Below, one piece after another: positions 22,062 to 32,523 of a stretch of 64,000 bases of DNA. The DNA is taken from contig RQTK01000152.1 in the NCBI GenBank assembly GCA_003991915.1, positions 38,714-102,713 of the forward strand, written 5' to 3'. The notes below the pieces were generated by a model, which made no database searches, was not told the origin of the DNA, and saw only the letters and a list, made by a program, of their open reading frames with translations. Made by a program: the position numbers and the translations under genes. Numbering within the stretch: the stretch's first letter is position 1; each line of letters starts with the position of its first letter. Origin of the DNA: Elysia chlorotica (taxonomy: Eukaryota > Mollusca > Gastropoda > Plakobranchidae).

Positions 22062-22278
22062 GTAGACATACGAACCATCTGCCTCCCTAAGGTGCTTTAC
22101 AGCAGAAGCGACAGTCTTGCCCTGTATTTTTCTTACCAATTTACACACTTTGGACAGGGGAGTATCTTTATTTACTTTGGAAATAAAGTTTTTCCAAGAC
22201 TGTCGCTTCTGCTGACGTATAGTACGGCGAGCCTCAGCGCGCCGCTTCTTAAAAATCGTTAAAAGCTTTTTCCCTGGC

Positions 22279-23157
22279 TCAGACCGTCAGTTGGCACCGG
22301 CAGTCGAACCAGGGCTTGTCCTTTCGAGGAACCGTAGAGGTCTGAGGGGTCGTCCTCTTAGCAATTAGTAATACAGTGTCACTAAATTGCTCTATTGAGG
22401 AGATTTTCTGATCAGATATTTCAAGAAGACATTGAGATTGAAAAGCTGGCCAGTCGGCCCGAGTGAAATTCCACCGTTTCGGATGAGAGATGGTTTCGGA
22501 GCGGACCGGCGATAGAAGAATAGGAAAGTGGTCGGAGCCGTGAAGGCTATCGAGAGTTGACCACGAGTAGTCCAGAGATAGAGATGGGTCGACGAATGTC
22601 AGGTCTAGAGCGGAAAACGTACCATTGGCAGGATGGCAGAAACTTGGAGAGCCATCGTTCAGAAGTGAAAAGTCAGATTCTGAGTGAAATTTTTCTAAAA
22701 ATTGTCCACGCGGATCAGTCCTCAGACCTCCCCAGAGTGGGTTATGCGCGTTAAAGTCTCCCATAAAAATAATGGGAGAGGACAGCTGATCAAAAAGATT
22801 AGTTTTATCTGAATAGGAAACTTAAGCAGAGGTTGGAATATATACCGAGCAGAGAGTAAAAGATTTTCCAAAAGTTATTCGAATCGCTACCGCCTGTAGG
22901 GTAGAGTTTATAGCTATAGATCTATGAGGAACATTGTTTTTGACAAAGATAGAAGTACCGCCGCTTAAACCATCCGCACCACCGCTGTGTTGATGATAGG
23001 CAGAGAGGCCTCGGATGTTGAAGTCTAAGTTGGGGGGTAGTTTTGTCTCCTGAGGACATGCTGCAGCGACGTTATGTTTCAACATAATGCGCTGCAGTTC
23101 AGGGTAGTTGGCCCTCAGGCCTGTACAGTTCCACTGTAATAAATGAGGATTACTCAT
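22279..23157 (-). pseudogene. LINE ORF2, APE-type endonuclease domain
   Basis: Starts MSNPHLLQWNCTGLRANYPE at 23157 and shows the endonuclease signatures in order: WN near the start, QETKL (catalytic Glu), GGTSIFVKN, MGDFNAHNPLWGG, ALDLTFVD and GSDHFPI. The domain would nick target DNA to prime reverse transcription. A TAA at 22822-22824 interrupts the frame after VYIPTSA, and the frame resumes unchanged on the other side. A second break near 22270-22300 shifts the frame before the linker (RRTIRQQKRQSWKNFISKV, KLVRKIQGKTVASAV). The start is set by the 8-nt overlap with ORF1. Confidence 0.85.
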
Positions 23158-24333
23158 TTAAAAATTTACTTTTTAGAGCCTGGCAGGCCACCCTTAGGCC
23201 GGCGGGTTTCTTCCTCGTACCCCTACGCTCCACAGTGATCTCTGGAGCGAAGGGGCGAAGGGCAGGTGCTCTCTTAGATTTTGGGGAAGGGGGGTTGGAA
23301 GGGGGGAGGGAGGGGCCAACAGGAAGGGCAGGTGCTCTCTTAGATTTTGGGGAAGGGGGGTTGGAATGGGGGAGTGAGGGACCAACAGGAAGGGCAGGTG
23401 CTCTCTTAGATTTTGGGGAAGGGGGGTTGGAAGAGGGGAGGGAGGGGCCAACAGGGAGGTCAGGGGCGAGGACGTCACCAAAGATGGTGGCGAGAGAGGA
23501 AGAAGGGGATGGTGAAGGGGGAAGGCTCCGCTGACTGGGAGCCGCCTTTGAGGAGGGAAAGATGGGTGGCACGTTTGTCACCTCCATTTCTTCGTTGTAG
23601 GTCAACGCCGTAAAACGATTCGAAGTTGCCAAAAGGGGCTCGCTGCGGTGCAGGTGATGCCCTAGGCTTGATCGTACTTCTAGATTCTGCTGTCACGGTT
23701 GACTTTTTGACAGGAGAATGTGCCTTGTGGGATTTTTCTCCTTGGGCTTTGGCAGTGTTGTTGACCCTGCCGCTGCCCTTCGGAGGCGCTGTTTGAGCGA
23801 TCTTTGTCCCAACACTGGTGGCCTTGGCGTAGGTTCGATGCTTAATATTTTGGTCGAGCTCTACGACAATGGCAGCAGCTCTGGCCTGTGCAAAGGTACC
23901 ACCATGCTGGGCCCTGTGCCGCTGAATAGCCTCTTCCTCTTTCCACTTGGGGCATTCTTTTCAATCTGCCGCATGTGGGCCATGGCAGTTCAGACAGCTG
24001 GGATCGGCTTTACAGTCTTTCCCAGCGTACCCTCCCTTACCACAGCGGCAACACACTGCTGTGCGCCTACAAGTCGTTTGGCCAAAACGATGGCATTGGA
24101 AACAACGCATCGGTCTCGGAATATAAGGGGTGACTTTCAGAGTTAAGTACCCCACTTTCAGTGATGTTGGTGGCGACGTCGAGTCGAAGGTTAGGACGAA
24201 GGTATTGGTCCTGACTTTGTCACCCCCCTTCCGCACGAAAATGCGTCGGGCGTAGGGGACTCCATCGAGTTCCGCCACCATCTCCTCCTCGCTCGTCGTT
24301 TCAAGGTCACGCGATCTAACTGTATCATGCTAA
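23150..24333 (-). pseudogene. LINE ORF1, gag-like protein with CCHC knuckles
   Basis: The frame enters at about 24333 (RSRDLETTSEEEMVAEL) and continues YARRIFVRKGGDKVRTNTFV to three Cys clusters: CFQCHRFGQTTC, CCRCGKGGYAGKDC and CLNCHGPH. In the first two the usual His is Gln or Tyr. A TGA at 23961-23963 interrupts the frame, which then continues KECPKWKEEEAIQRHRAQ. Near 23640-23660 the frame shifts to TSNRFTALTYNEE. A proline-rich segment with three 66-bp repeats follows, to the stop at 23150. Such ORF1 proteins bind element RNA. Confidence 0.8.
23260..23457 (-). repeat. Three 66-bp tandem repeats inside LINE ORF1
   Basis: 'gggcaggtgctctcttagat' starts at 23260, 23326 and 23392. Each unit encodes 22 residues with SNPPSPKSKRAPALPVGPSL. 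The period is a multiple of three, so the frame is kept. Confidence 0.85.
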
Positions 24334-24485
24334 AGCTATTTGCCTTTGCGAAGAAACCTATACCATGCTAAAGATATTTTACACAGTTGCCTCTGCGAAG
24401 AAAACTATCTTGCTAAAGCCCATGTACACATTTGTATTTAGAGAGGAACAAAAACTAAAGCCAAGGCTACTCTTTATACACTTGC

Positions 24486-24725
24486 CTCGTAGCCTCATGA
24501 AGGTGATCACCATTTTCACATACTTGAAGTTCTGTTCTTCAGGTTCATATTCAAAGTCGTCGTATTTGAAGGTGTGCAGAACTTTGGTGTTGAGGTAGCG
24601 GAATACAACAGTAATGGAACCTGGATTTATTGGGGGATTTCCCCAACAGTTGGCCGTTATGTACCAGAGTCTTTCGGATATAAGAACTCTCGACTCCATT
24701 GCCAAGTAGGGGTTTTCTGGGAGTT
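24486..24725 (-). CDS. Internal exon of the minus-strand gene, GC donor
   Basis: The acceptor 'catttttttttcag' is followed by 79 codons in phase 1: LPENPYLAMESRVLISERLW, YITANCWGNPPINPGSITVV, FRYLNTKVLHTFKYDDFEYE, PEEQNFKYVKMVITFMRLR. It ends at 'ctacgag' then 'gcaagtg', a textbook GC-AG donor, leaving phase 1. If unspliced, the frame runs 38 codons further (KCIKSSLGFSFCSSLNT and on) to a TAA at 24379-24381. The alternation of hydrophobic and polar residues suggests a beta-rich extracellular domain. I recognise no family. The preceding exon must end in phase 1; the micro-exon at 27445 does not. Confidence 0.65.
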
Positions 24726-24765
24726 CTGAAAAAAAAATGCAGAGCGGTAAAAAAGTAGATCACAT

Positions 24766-24860
24766 GGTCTTTTCCTTCTTCTTCTTCTTCTTCTACTTCT
24801 TCTCCTTCTTCTTCTTCTTCTTCTTCTTCTTCTTCTTCTTCTTCTTCTTCTTCTTCTTCT
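24766..24860. repeat. (TTC)n microsatellite
   Basis: Mostly pure CTT/TTC run with two interruptions; it lies in the intron just upstream of the 240-nt exon. Confidence 0.95.
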
Positions 24861-25094
24861 GTTGGTGAATGACAGCCCGCAGGCTGGTTCACCTCAATCG
24901 CCAGTATCCAACCTCCACCCTTACGAGACGCATCTCACGGCAAAAAAGGTGCCCAATAGTCGGGTAAGAAGTAGAGGGGATGGGGGATAAGAAGCAAAAG
25001 ACAAGATGATAGGCGCATGAAAGAGAGCGGGACAGAAGACATAGCAAGATAAAGAGATAGGGCCTGTCCTTAGCAGTCTTTTACTGTGTCACGC

Positions 25095-25439
25095 GCGACA
25101 GGTAGAAATGAGGTGTTGGGAAGGAAACGTTGCAGAATTGAAGTGTTCGGAACATTTTGTTGTAGAAGTTAGGTGTTGGGAAAATTTGGTTGCAGTGCTT
25201 TGACGTTTTGTTAAAGAAAGGGGTGTCTTAACATTTACTTGTAGACAGGAGTGTCTTAACCATTTGGTGTAGAAAGGAGTTTCTTAACATTTGGTGTAGA
25301 AAAAGATGTCTAAACATTTTGGTGTAGAAAAAAGTGTCTGAAGATTTTTTTGTAGAAAGGGATGTCTAATTATTTTGTTGTAGAAAGGATTGTCTGACAT
25401 TTTGTTGTATAGAAGGGTGTCTGAACATTTTGTTGTATT
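25095..25439. repeat. Degenerate minisatellite of about 27-30 bp
   Basis: Diverged units of 'gtagaaaggagtgtctgaac' plus 'attttgtt', about eleven copies. It is cut at 25440 by the tail of a LINE. Related units reappear near 26700-26790 and 27120-27360. Confidence 0.75.
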
Positions 25440-26358
25440 AAGTGAGTGAGTGAGTGAGTGAGTTTGTTTTACGAAATGTCAGCACGGTAACGGCTATGTT
25501 GTGCCCATAATGTCATAAGACAGTTAATGCAGTATACTAGTAGCAACGGTGACTCCAAGTAAAAACATAACAATTGTACGTGAAAAGTTTGGTTACAAGT
25601 GAAACGTATGTACAGTAGTTCAAAAGATCCATCTGTAGGATTATCACAGTTAAATTTTCTTATATACACCAATGTCCTTCAGGTACTTAAGTATGCGCTG
25701 AGGGCTAACAGAAGTAAATATGCTCTCTAGTGGCTTCGAAGCTAGCTACAAATTCCTTTTTGGGTAAAAATCCTGAAAATCAACCAGAATGTGACTAATG
25801 GACAATTGACAGTTGCAGGTTTGACACAGTGGAGGTTTTTAAGGTCTCAATAGTAAGGCGTGAGTAAGATGAGAATGTCCAAGTCGGATTCGATCGATTA
25901 CCACCTGGTCTCGTCGTCTTGACTAAGAAATTCCTGTCGAGTGACCAAAATGTGGTTGGACACAGTGTAATTTGTTGATTGTAATATTGTTCCATCGCGC
26001 CTTCCAGTTTTTTTTCTTATAAACGTGTGTATAGTTGGCTTAGAATCGGATTCTGCTATTTGCAACTGAGTAGATTCAAGTTCGTGCCCGATTTTGACGG
26101 GCTCATCAGCCATTTCATTTCCTTCGATTCCGACATGGCTAGGAATCTAGCAGAGAACAATTTTCTTACCATTGTTCTGTATTTCCTGATTTTTTTTCTA
26201 AAGCTTTGAGAATTTAAGGATTTTTGGAATTTGCCTCCTCCATCGCTTTTACGAAAGAGAGCGAGTCAGAGAGGATTAAAAATGTGTCTTTTTTTTAGGT
26301 GTAGACAGTGTCGAATACTATGCACAGGGCCACTGCCTCCGCAGCAAATATTGACACC
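25440..26358 (-). mobile_element. I-clade LINE, 3' end copy
   Basis: The minus strand shows the RNase H end region (SDSKPTIHTFIRKK), remnants of the tail domain and the shared 3' UTR, ending in five CACT units at 25440-25463. Frames are broken repeatedly. It inserted into the minisatellite on its left and is itself abutted by a SINE at 26360. Confidence 0.8.
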
Positions 26359-26359
26359 T

Positions 26360-26605
26360 TCGCACTGGGGTACAACATCGGCTTCCGATGCAAAAGGTTC
26401 GGGTTTGAGCCCTGGCGATTTCGCTCCCTACTGGTTGGGTCGGTGTCAGTTTAATGTGACCGTCTGACACAGGAGTCATTGTATCCCCGCCTACCCTGTC
26501 TCATGTGTGGCAGCACAGAAAATTGCCAGACGTCAGTGTTTGGACTCGTCCACAAAATAGCCTATATAGTGATGTTGTTAAACATTAATCCAGCTCAAAA
26601 ACAAC
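26360..26605 (+). mobile_element. SINE with head of the 'aacatcggcttccg' type, near full length
   Basis: The head 'ctggggtacaacatcggctt' with B-box-like 'ggtttgagccc' is followed by the whole body and a degraded tail ending 'taatccagctcaaaaacaac'. Confidence 0.85.
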
Positions 26606-26611
26606 AACAGC

Positions 26612-27215
26612 CATGCACCCCTCAGAAACTCCGAGTTTTGTTCGAATTTTAAATACTGGAATATCCCATGGTAATTTTCAACCTACTTCTAGTTTTGGTT
26701 AGTAACAGTGGGGACTTGGTAAGGTTTAATAGTAGAAATTTTGATTGTAGAGGTTGGGCTTTGGGTAGATTCAACAGAGAAGTAAAGTTCTCTATAGGGT
26801 TTTAACGTCTGCTGGGTTCCTCTAGGGAGTCTTATACGGCGATGAGCCCCAAAATGTATGTCTGACAATTTTATGTGCTGCCACACGAGACATGACTTCT
26901 CACTCATCCATCCACATTATACTGACACCGACACAACCATTAACAGAATAGTGGACAAAAATCTGCCGATGTTGGAATTAGATCCGCAGACATCAAAATC
27001 TGAAGACCAACGCTCTACCACATGAGCCAGTTCGCCCCCATGCTCCCCTCAAAAAAGTTTTGTTTTAATTTTAAACATTTCAAGCCAGTTTTCAACTTAC
27101 TGTTAGTTTATGGTAGCAGTGAGGATTTAATAATAGAAGAGGAAAGTTAAGAAGTTTTGATTGTAGAAGTTGGGCTTTAGGAGGATTCAATAGAGAAATA
27201 AAGTGTTGGAAATAT
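26612..27215. repeat. Diverged duplication flanking a minus-strand SINE
   Basis: 26625-26795 and 27050-27215 share 'ttttaaa', 'ttttcaac', 'agtttatggtagcagtgagg'-like and 'ttttgattgtagaagttggg'-like blocks. The minus-strand SINE lies between the two arms. Confidence 0.55.
26838..27045 (-). mobile_element. SINE with head of the 'gtagagcgttggtcttcag' type
   Basis: Read on the minus strand: 'gcgaactggctcatgtggta', 'gagcgttggtcttcagat', then the family body with 'ggtgtcagtataatgtgg' and 'ccacaaaatt'-like remains. The head is tRNA-like (A box close to tggctcatgtgg). Confidence 0.75.
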
Positions 27216-27444
27216 TTTGTTTTATAAGTGAGGTGTTGAAAATGTTTGGTTGCAGAAGACATTATGTTAGGAAGATTTTCTTTTAGACAATGTGGTGTTT
27301 GGAATTTAATAGAAGTAAGCTGTTGTAAACATCTAGTTGAAAAAGTTAGGTGTTGTTAAGAACTGGCAGTGTGTCTAATTAAGCACTTAATAGTACTGGT
27401 GTAAACAATCTGGCAATAAAAGTATACACTAAAAAGGTACTCAC

Positions 27445-27453
27445 GGCATCCAC
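27445..27453 (-). CDS. 9-nt micro-exon (Val-Asp-Ala)
   Basis: On the minus strand 'ctgttcttttttcag' is followed by GTGGATGCC and the donor 'gtgagtacc'. Both splice sites are near consensus with nothing else between them. It is compatible with the phase-0 end of the 203-nt exon. Adding it leaves phase 0, whereas the next recognised exon starts in phase 1, so another exon is needed between them or this site is not used in the main transcript. Confidence 0.45.
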
Positions 27454-27837
27454 CTGAAAAAAGAACAGAAAAGTAACAGCATGATCAGTATAAACAAACT
27501 AAGTTAACTTAGTGGCATCTATTATTTAAATAATATTTTTTTGATTAAAACATTCGATATCATAGAAACAAAAACATAAAAATGTTTAAATTGGATTACA
27601 GTATGTACTATTTAAAATGCACACTTTAGCGTATGCATAAAACACCATTTTAAGGAGTACTTAAAAACAAATAAACATTAATAATAGTTCTAACAAAATG
27701 AGGAAGTAACTTTATATTAATCATTGCGGGACAGGAATCAAAACTTTTTATGAAGCAAATACAATTTTAGAGAAAAAAATACCTCCTCTATTGTATTTTA
27801 GAGTGATGAATATCAATAAAAGAACTAATACTGCTGT

Positions 27838-28027
<190 letters not shown>

Positions 28028-28189
28028 GGAGAGAGATAGAGAGAGAGAGAGAGGTTGAGAGAGATCGAGGGAGAAAATAGGAGTAAGAGAGAGTGTGTCA
28101 GCATGAGAAAGGAGAAATTAAGAGAAACTAAGAGAGAAAGATAGGAGTGAGAGAAAGTGTGTGAGAATGGCGTCTTCGTCTTCATCTGA

Positions 28190-29110
28190 TGAAAAATACT
28201 GCACTAATTCAGTATGAAACTTCAATTGAAATATGCAAGGTTAATTCAACATGTAGATCTACACAGAAGCGTGGACCTAGCGTGCAGACATTACTAGACA
28301 AGAGTCTAAATGAATGATCAATGATTGCATGACCGCGCGAAGGTAAAATACAAATACATGCATTAAAAAATTATTTATGGGATTAAAATTAATTAAAATT
28401 AGAATAATGAAAATTAAATGTCCACAATACATTATTTTTTAAATTATAGTTCAAAATCAAAATCTGTCCGCGATGTCTCCTTAATTTTTTTTACGCTGAT
28501 TACAAAAATCAAATCAGTTTTGTTCTATGTGAAGCCCACGCTCCGCAATGTCCAATTAAAAAATCGCCCTAGTCCAGCCCGTGACGTCACAATCTAATGA
28601 CGGTGGTCCTTCTTATGTTTTCGGCGTCGATAAGAATTGTTATAAAGCCGACGCTACCGAAGCCCACTTATCAGCGCTCACAAGGAGCGGTGACTCTGTG
28701 GGGCTAGTTGATTTTTTTAGGGGAATTCTTATTCTGATCGGCGCTTATCAGCTTTCGGCTTTCACCCTGTGGTCGCCCTTAGATCCATTATTTTTGTTAG
28801 TTTGCACGAAAAAAAAATACTGGAGATCCTATAATTAGCGACAAGTTATGATGAGATCAGGGTTAAATCTAGATTGATGTATTCAAAAACAATGCTCAAA
28901 GTACACGTTGCAAATGTAAACTGTAGTGGCAACCCATATTAACGGCACAATTAGTTTATTTAATTTAAGTATCGTTAATCCTGCACTTTTATGGGACTAT
29001 AAAGTATCTTTACTTCATAGTTTTAAATACTTTTTTAAATTGTATAACAATATTAATTTTATAATCAATAAAGTGCAATTCTATAAACGTACCCGTGTCT
29101 AGGTGATTTT
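28190..29110. other. No gene; GC-richer block with a CRE-like TGACGTCAC near 28580
   Basis: 28560-28790 is less AT-rich than its surroundings and carries the palindrome tgacgtca. An 85-codon plus frame (28581-28838) has no motif. It may be an old mobile element; no ends were seen. Confidence 0.3.
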
Positions 29111-29113
29111 GTA

Positions 29114-30437
29114 CGAGGGGTGTTCATTATGTCCTTAGCTTGACCTTGAAGCAGTTGTACTAGAGTAAAGAAATTTTGTGGGTAGCTAGATCATCTATGT
29201 TGAACACGGCATGCAAAATTTGGGGGAAATCGGATTTTTTTTTCTGCACCTTTTAGCGCATCAAGTAAAACAACCCCTAGGAAGTTGTCATTTGTTGTTT
29301 ACAAATTGTCTGCCATGGAGGCCGTTGAATATCGCTCTGTCATCAAATTCCTTCACTTAAAAGGACAAACCCCCACGGAAATTCATCAACAGATGGTAGA
29401 AGTTTATGCTGAAAAGTGCCCTAACTACAGTACGGTGACTCATTGGGTGAGAAAGTTCAAATCTGGCTTTTTGTCAGTGATGGATGAACCTCGCGAAGGC
29501 CGGCCAGCATCTGTTGTGACTGAGAAAAACGTGTCCACTGTGGAGGGACTAGTAAAGCAGGACAGGCGAATAACAGTCAAACAGTTAGCAAGTGAAACCA
29601 GGATCAGCGTAGGTTCAGTTGAAAAGATTCTTCATGATCACCTCAATTTGAACAAGGTCTCAGCTCGATGGGTACCAAGGTTATTGACCGCTGATCAGAA
29701 GAAAGAGAGGGTTGATTGTTGCAAACATCTTCTTCGGTTAGAAGCAAATGACGACTTGTTCTTTCAGAAAATTGTAACCATGGATGAGACTTGGATCTAT
29801 CAATTCGATCCAGAGCCGAAAAACGCGTCTATGCAATGGAAAAGACCCTCATCGCCCCCACCAAAGAAAGCAAAGGTCACATAATCAAGTGGCAAGGTCA
29901 TGCTGTCTTGTTTCTGGGACTGTGAGGGCATCATAATGACTGACTACATGGAAAAGGGGAAAACAATCACTGGAGAGTATTATTCAGGGTTGCTAAAAAG
30001 ACTGAGATCTTAATTAGTAAGAAGAAGACGGGGAAAGCTTCAAAACGGAGTCCTGCTTTTGCATGATAACGCTCCTGCTCATCGAGCACGACAAGCCGTT
30101 GAGACAGCTGATCAGTGTGGCTATGAAATTCTTCCCCATCCACCATATTCACCGGATTTAGCTCCATCAGACTTCTGTCTGTTCCCAAACCTTAAGAAAT
30201 CCATAAAAGGGCGCCGTTTTGAAGACATTGAAGATGCGATTTCTGCTGTGGAAGAGTGGTTTCAAGCGCAAAATGACACGTTTTACTCTCAAGGACTTTT
30301 GAAGGTCAAGGACAGGTGGCAGAAATGTGTAACTATGCAGGGTGACTATGTAGAGAAATAAATGTAAGTGTGCCAAATTTTAAGTCCCTGGGTTTATTCC
30401 TTCATTGTCATGCTAAGAACATAGTGAACACCCCTCG
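29114..30437 (+). mobile_element. Mariner element, complete, with TIRs and TA target duplication
   Basis: A 1324-bp element flanked by TA at 29112-29113 and 30438-30439. The left end 'cgaggggtgttcattatgt' and the reverse complement of the right end 'cgaggggtgttcactatgt' agree over about 30 bp with few mismatches ('ccttagcttgacc', 'tcttagcatgac'). It contains a single transposase frame with two stop codons. It lies in an intron of the minus-strand gene. Confidence 0.95.
29315..30361 (+). pseudogene. Mariner transposase (DD34D), two in-frame stops
   Basis: Start chosen at MEAVEYRSVIKFLHLKG because 'gccatgg' is a good initiation context; an in-frame ATG ten codons earlier (29285) also exists. 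The frame, 348 codons, is the usual mariner length. The N-terminal half is the paired helix-turn-helix DNA-binding region (TPTEIHQQMVEVY, ITVKQLASETRISVGSVEKIL). The catalytic triad is visible: D in MDETW, D in HDNAPAH, and D in YSPDLAPSDF, the last two separated by exactly 34 residues. TAA codons at 29882-29884 and 30011-30013 interrupt it without frameshift. Otherwise it is well preserved, implying fairly recent loss. Confidence 0.95.
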
Positions 30438-30924
30438 TATATATACATACATATATTAAGAACATACATATCGAAAATTATTTTGTCAAGCACAGGCTTT
30501 GCAAGATGAATACATATAAACAGTTATACAAATATACATGCAGCAACACAATTAGCAAGAAGTTTTAACATAGTTGTATCTAAGTAGTACACATTAATTT
30601 AAAAAAAAGAAAAATTAAGAACTTAGCATACATTCCTTATCAATCTGGACAAGTGATTGCGCATTACATAAAAAGTTTCAATAATGTGATTAAGTATAGT
30701 ACATGTAAAATGCACTATAAATGTATTGATTGCATATAAATGCATTATTTCATAGATTGGTAAACAATTATAATCGTGTGTAAAAATTGCCAGGCAAAAC
30801 TTGAATAGAGAATACTGTTATTATTGCTTTATTGTGTGTCAACCATTAATCTTAGGGTCTCCTAGATTTGCTTCAGTAACCTCTTTGAAAATGGATAGAG
30901 AGCTGAAACAATGTGTAAGGAGAG

Positions 30925-31720
30925 TGAGTTTTTACGGCATTTTATCACAGTGAAGATCCGTGATGTCCTAAGAAAGTTAATACATGTACATTATATCATG
31001 AGCAGCGGTATTTTTTTTATCCATCCAGGCAGGGAAAGCCTAAAAATTGAGCACATAAATGTTGGTTAAAAGTAAAAGGTGTATACAGTAGTTTAAAAGA
31101 TCAATGAGTGTGATTATCACTGATACATTGCATTATACAGATCAAAATCCTTCAGACACCTCAGTAGTTGGCGTGTAAATATTCCCTCTGATGGTTTGGA
31201 AGTCAGGTGTGGATTTTTTTCCAGGGAAAAAAGCGGACAGTCAACCAGAATGTGACTTACGAATAATTGACAGTTGCAAGTATGACAATTTGAATGTACT
31301 TTACTGCTCAGTAGGAAGGCGTAGGTATGATGAGAATGTCTCATAAATACTTAATCGAGCATCACCTGGTCTTGTCGTCTAGCTTGAGACACTCCCACCC
31401 AGTGATCTAAGTGTGGTTGGACACAGTTTACTTTGTTTGTCAGGCTATTCTGTCGCGTTTTCCAGTTTTCTCTAATAAACTTAAGCATAGCCTAATTGGA
31501 TTTGCATATTATGCACGTATCTGTACTTCCAGTTTAAGTTCGATCTTGGCGACCTTATCAGCCATTTCATGTTCGTCTCGTTCACTATGACTACGTATCT
31601 AGCAGAGAGTAATTTTCTTTCCCTTTTTGTAGTTGATAAATTTTTTTGTATTAATAAGTAGAATATAATAAATTTTTGTATTTTTCAAGTTCGTCTCTCT
31701 AACCACTTTCACTGTTTTTA
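30925..31720 (-). mobile_element. I-clade LINE, 3' end copy, strongly decayed
   Basis: The minus strand includes CHTCNCQLFVSHILVDCP and SLEKNPHLTSKPSEGIF, then the shared 3' UTR ('cgtaaaaact' end near 30930). The RNase H end region is barely recognisable near 31480-31600. Confidence 0.75.
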
Positions 31721-31977
31721 CAATTTAAGGAGGCTAACTCTCAATCTAAAGAGAGGTCGATCGAGACCAGGAAGCTTTACTAATACCCAGATGCAGCTTT
31801 AAATTTAACTTTCCCCGACCTTAAGGTCATTCAGTTATGATTAGTTCTACCAGATATACGTCTGTGTTGTATATACCAAATTAACTCTTTACCTTTTAAA
31901 ATCCATAGTTATGCAAATTATTGTGTGTTATGTACCTTGCATTGTCTTCTAAAATCTCTGTGCATATTGATTTACAG

Positions 31978-32202
31978 GTTGAGTTGAGTTGATTTGTTGT
32001 TGTTTTTTGTTGTTGTTTTTTTTTTAGTTGGTTTTAACGTCCGACATCAGCACTATAATTATAGGCTATATTGTGGACGGGCCCCAAAACCGACGTCTTA
32101 CAATTTTATGTGCTGCCAAACACGAGACAGGACAAGGATACTATGACTTCTGTCTCAGCCGATCGCATTATACTGACACCGACGCAACCAGTAGGGTACT
32201 GC
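31978..32202 (-). mobile_element. SINE, body and 3' end, minus strand
   Basis: 'gttttaacgtccgacatcag', 'gctatattgtggacgggccc' and 'actgacaccgacgcaaccag' in antisense order. The head is missing. The tail side has (TTG)n-like expansion and a T run. Confidence 0.85.
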
Positions 32203-32320
32203 AGTGTCTACTAAGGTTGGTATGAAGATGTATCCTAATCGAACGTAACCGATCCGAACTAGATTTGTTATGTTTTTTAAACGAGTACAGAATAAACTAA
32301 AATATGAATGTTTCACTTAC

Positions 32321-32523
32321 CACCCATTCAACACCTTTAGTATCTGTGCCTGTAAAATAAGGACCAAATTCAGCACTGTAGTACTGATGCTCGTGGGTGG
32401 GATCACCCGTCGCTTTATAAGAGATGGCTGCATAGTCCATCCCAGCCACAAGGTAGTCGGGGTGACAGTTATGGGAGTATTCCGCCAAGTGTTGCGCCAG
32501 GTTGGGACTATCCTCTGTGCAAA
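32321..32523 (-). CDS. Second coding exon of the minus-strand gene
   Basis: The acceptor 'gttgattttcag' and donor 'gtaagtg' enclose 203 nt. It opens with two bases completing the codon left by exon 1 (G+TT, Val) and reads VCTEDSPNLAQHLAEYSHNC, HPDYLVAGMDYAAISYKATG, DPTHEHQYYSAEFGPYFTGT, DTKGVEWV, closing in phase 0. It has two cysteines (of CTED and NCHPD) and no membrane segment, fitting the start of a secreted or extracellular domain after signal cleavage. No family was recognised. Confidence 0.7.

Larger units (their letters stand above)
21140..24333 (-). mobile_element. I-clade LINE, nearly full structure but RT missing
   Basis: In minus-strand order: ORF1 with zinc knuckles (24333-23150), ORF2 endonuclease (23157-22279), linker (22255-22063), an AGTGGT-type microsatellite with one n (22061-21835) where the RT should be, then the end of RNase H and the C-terminal tail (21834-21350). 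A 3' UTR follows, closing with (CACT)n at about 21140-21155. ORF1 and ORF2 overlap by 8 nt. Stops and frameshifts in both ORFs make it inactive. Confidence 0.85.

Noticed and set aside
21680..22148. Frames rich in Val, Gly-Ser, Pro-Leu or Thr-Ala
   Set aside because: Produced by the AGTGGT-type microsatellite.
22100..22214. Perfect 20-bp inverted repeat (22100-22119 and 22195-22214)
   Set aside because: Both arms lie in the collinear LINE linker coding sequence (QQKRQSW and GKTVASA), so it is probably coincidence of the coding sequence.
22557..24598. Plus-strand frames opposite the LINE
   Set aside because: Shadows of ORF1 and ORF2 on the minus strand, which carry the recognised motifs.
24551..24892. 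113-codon minus frame with a poly-Glu run
   Set aside because: It is the (TTC)n microsatellite and the wrong frame of the 240-nt exon.
30059..30361. A separate short gene beginning at HDNAPAH
   Set aside because: It is the second part of the mariner transposase in the same frame after the stop at 30011-30013.
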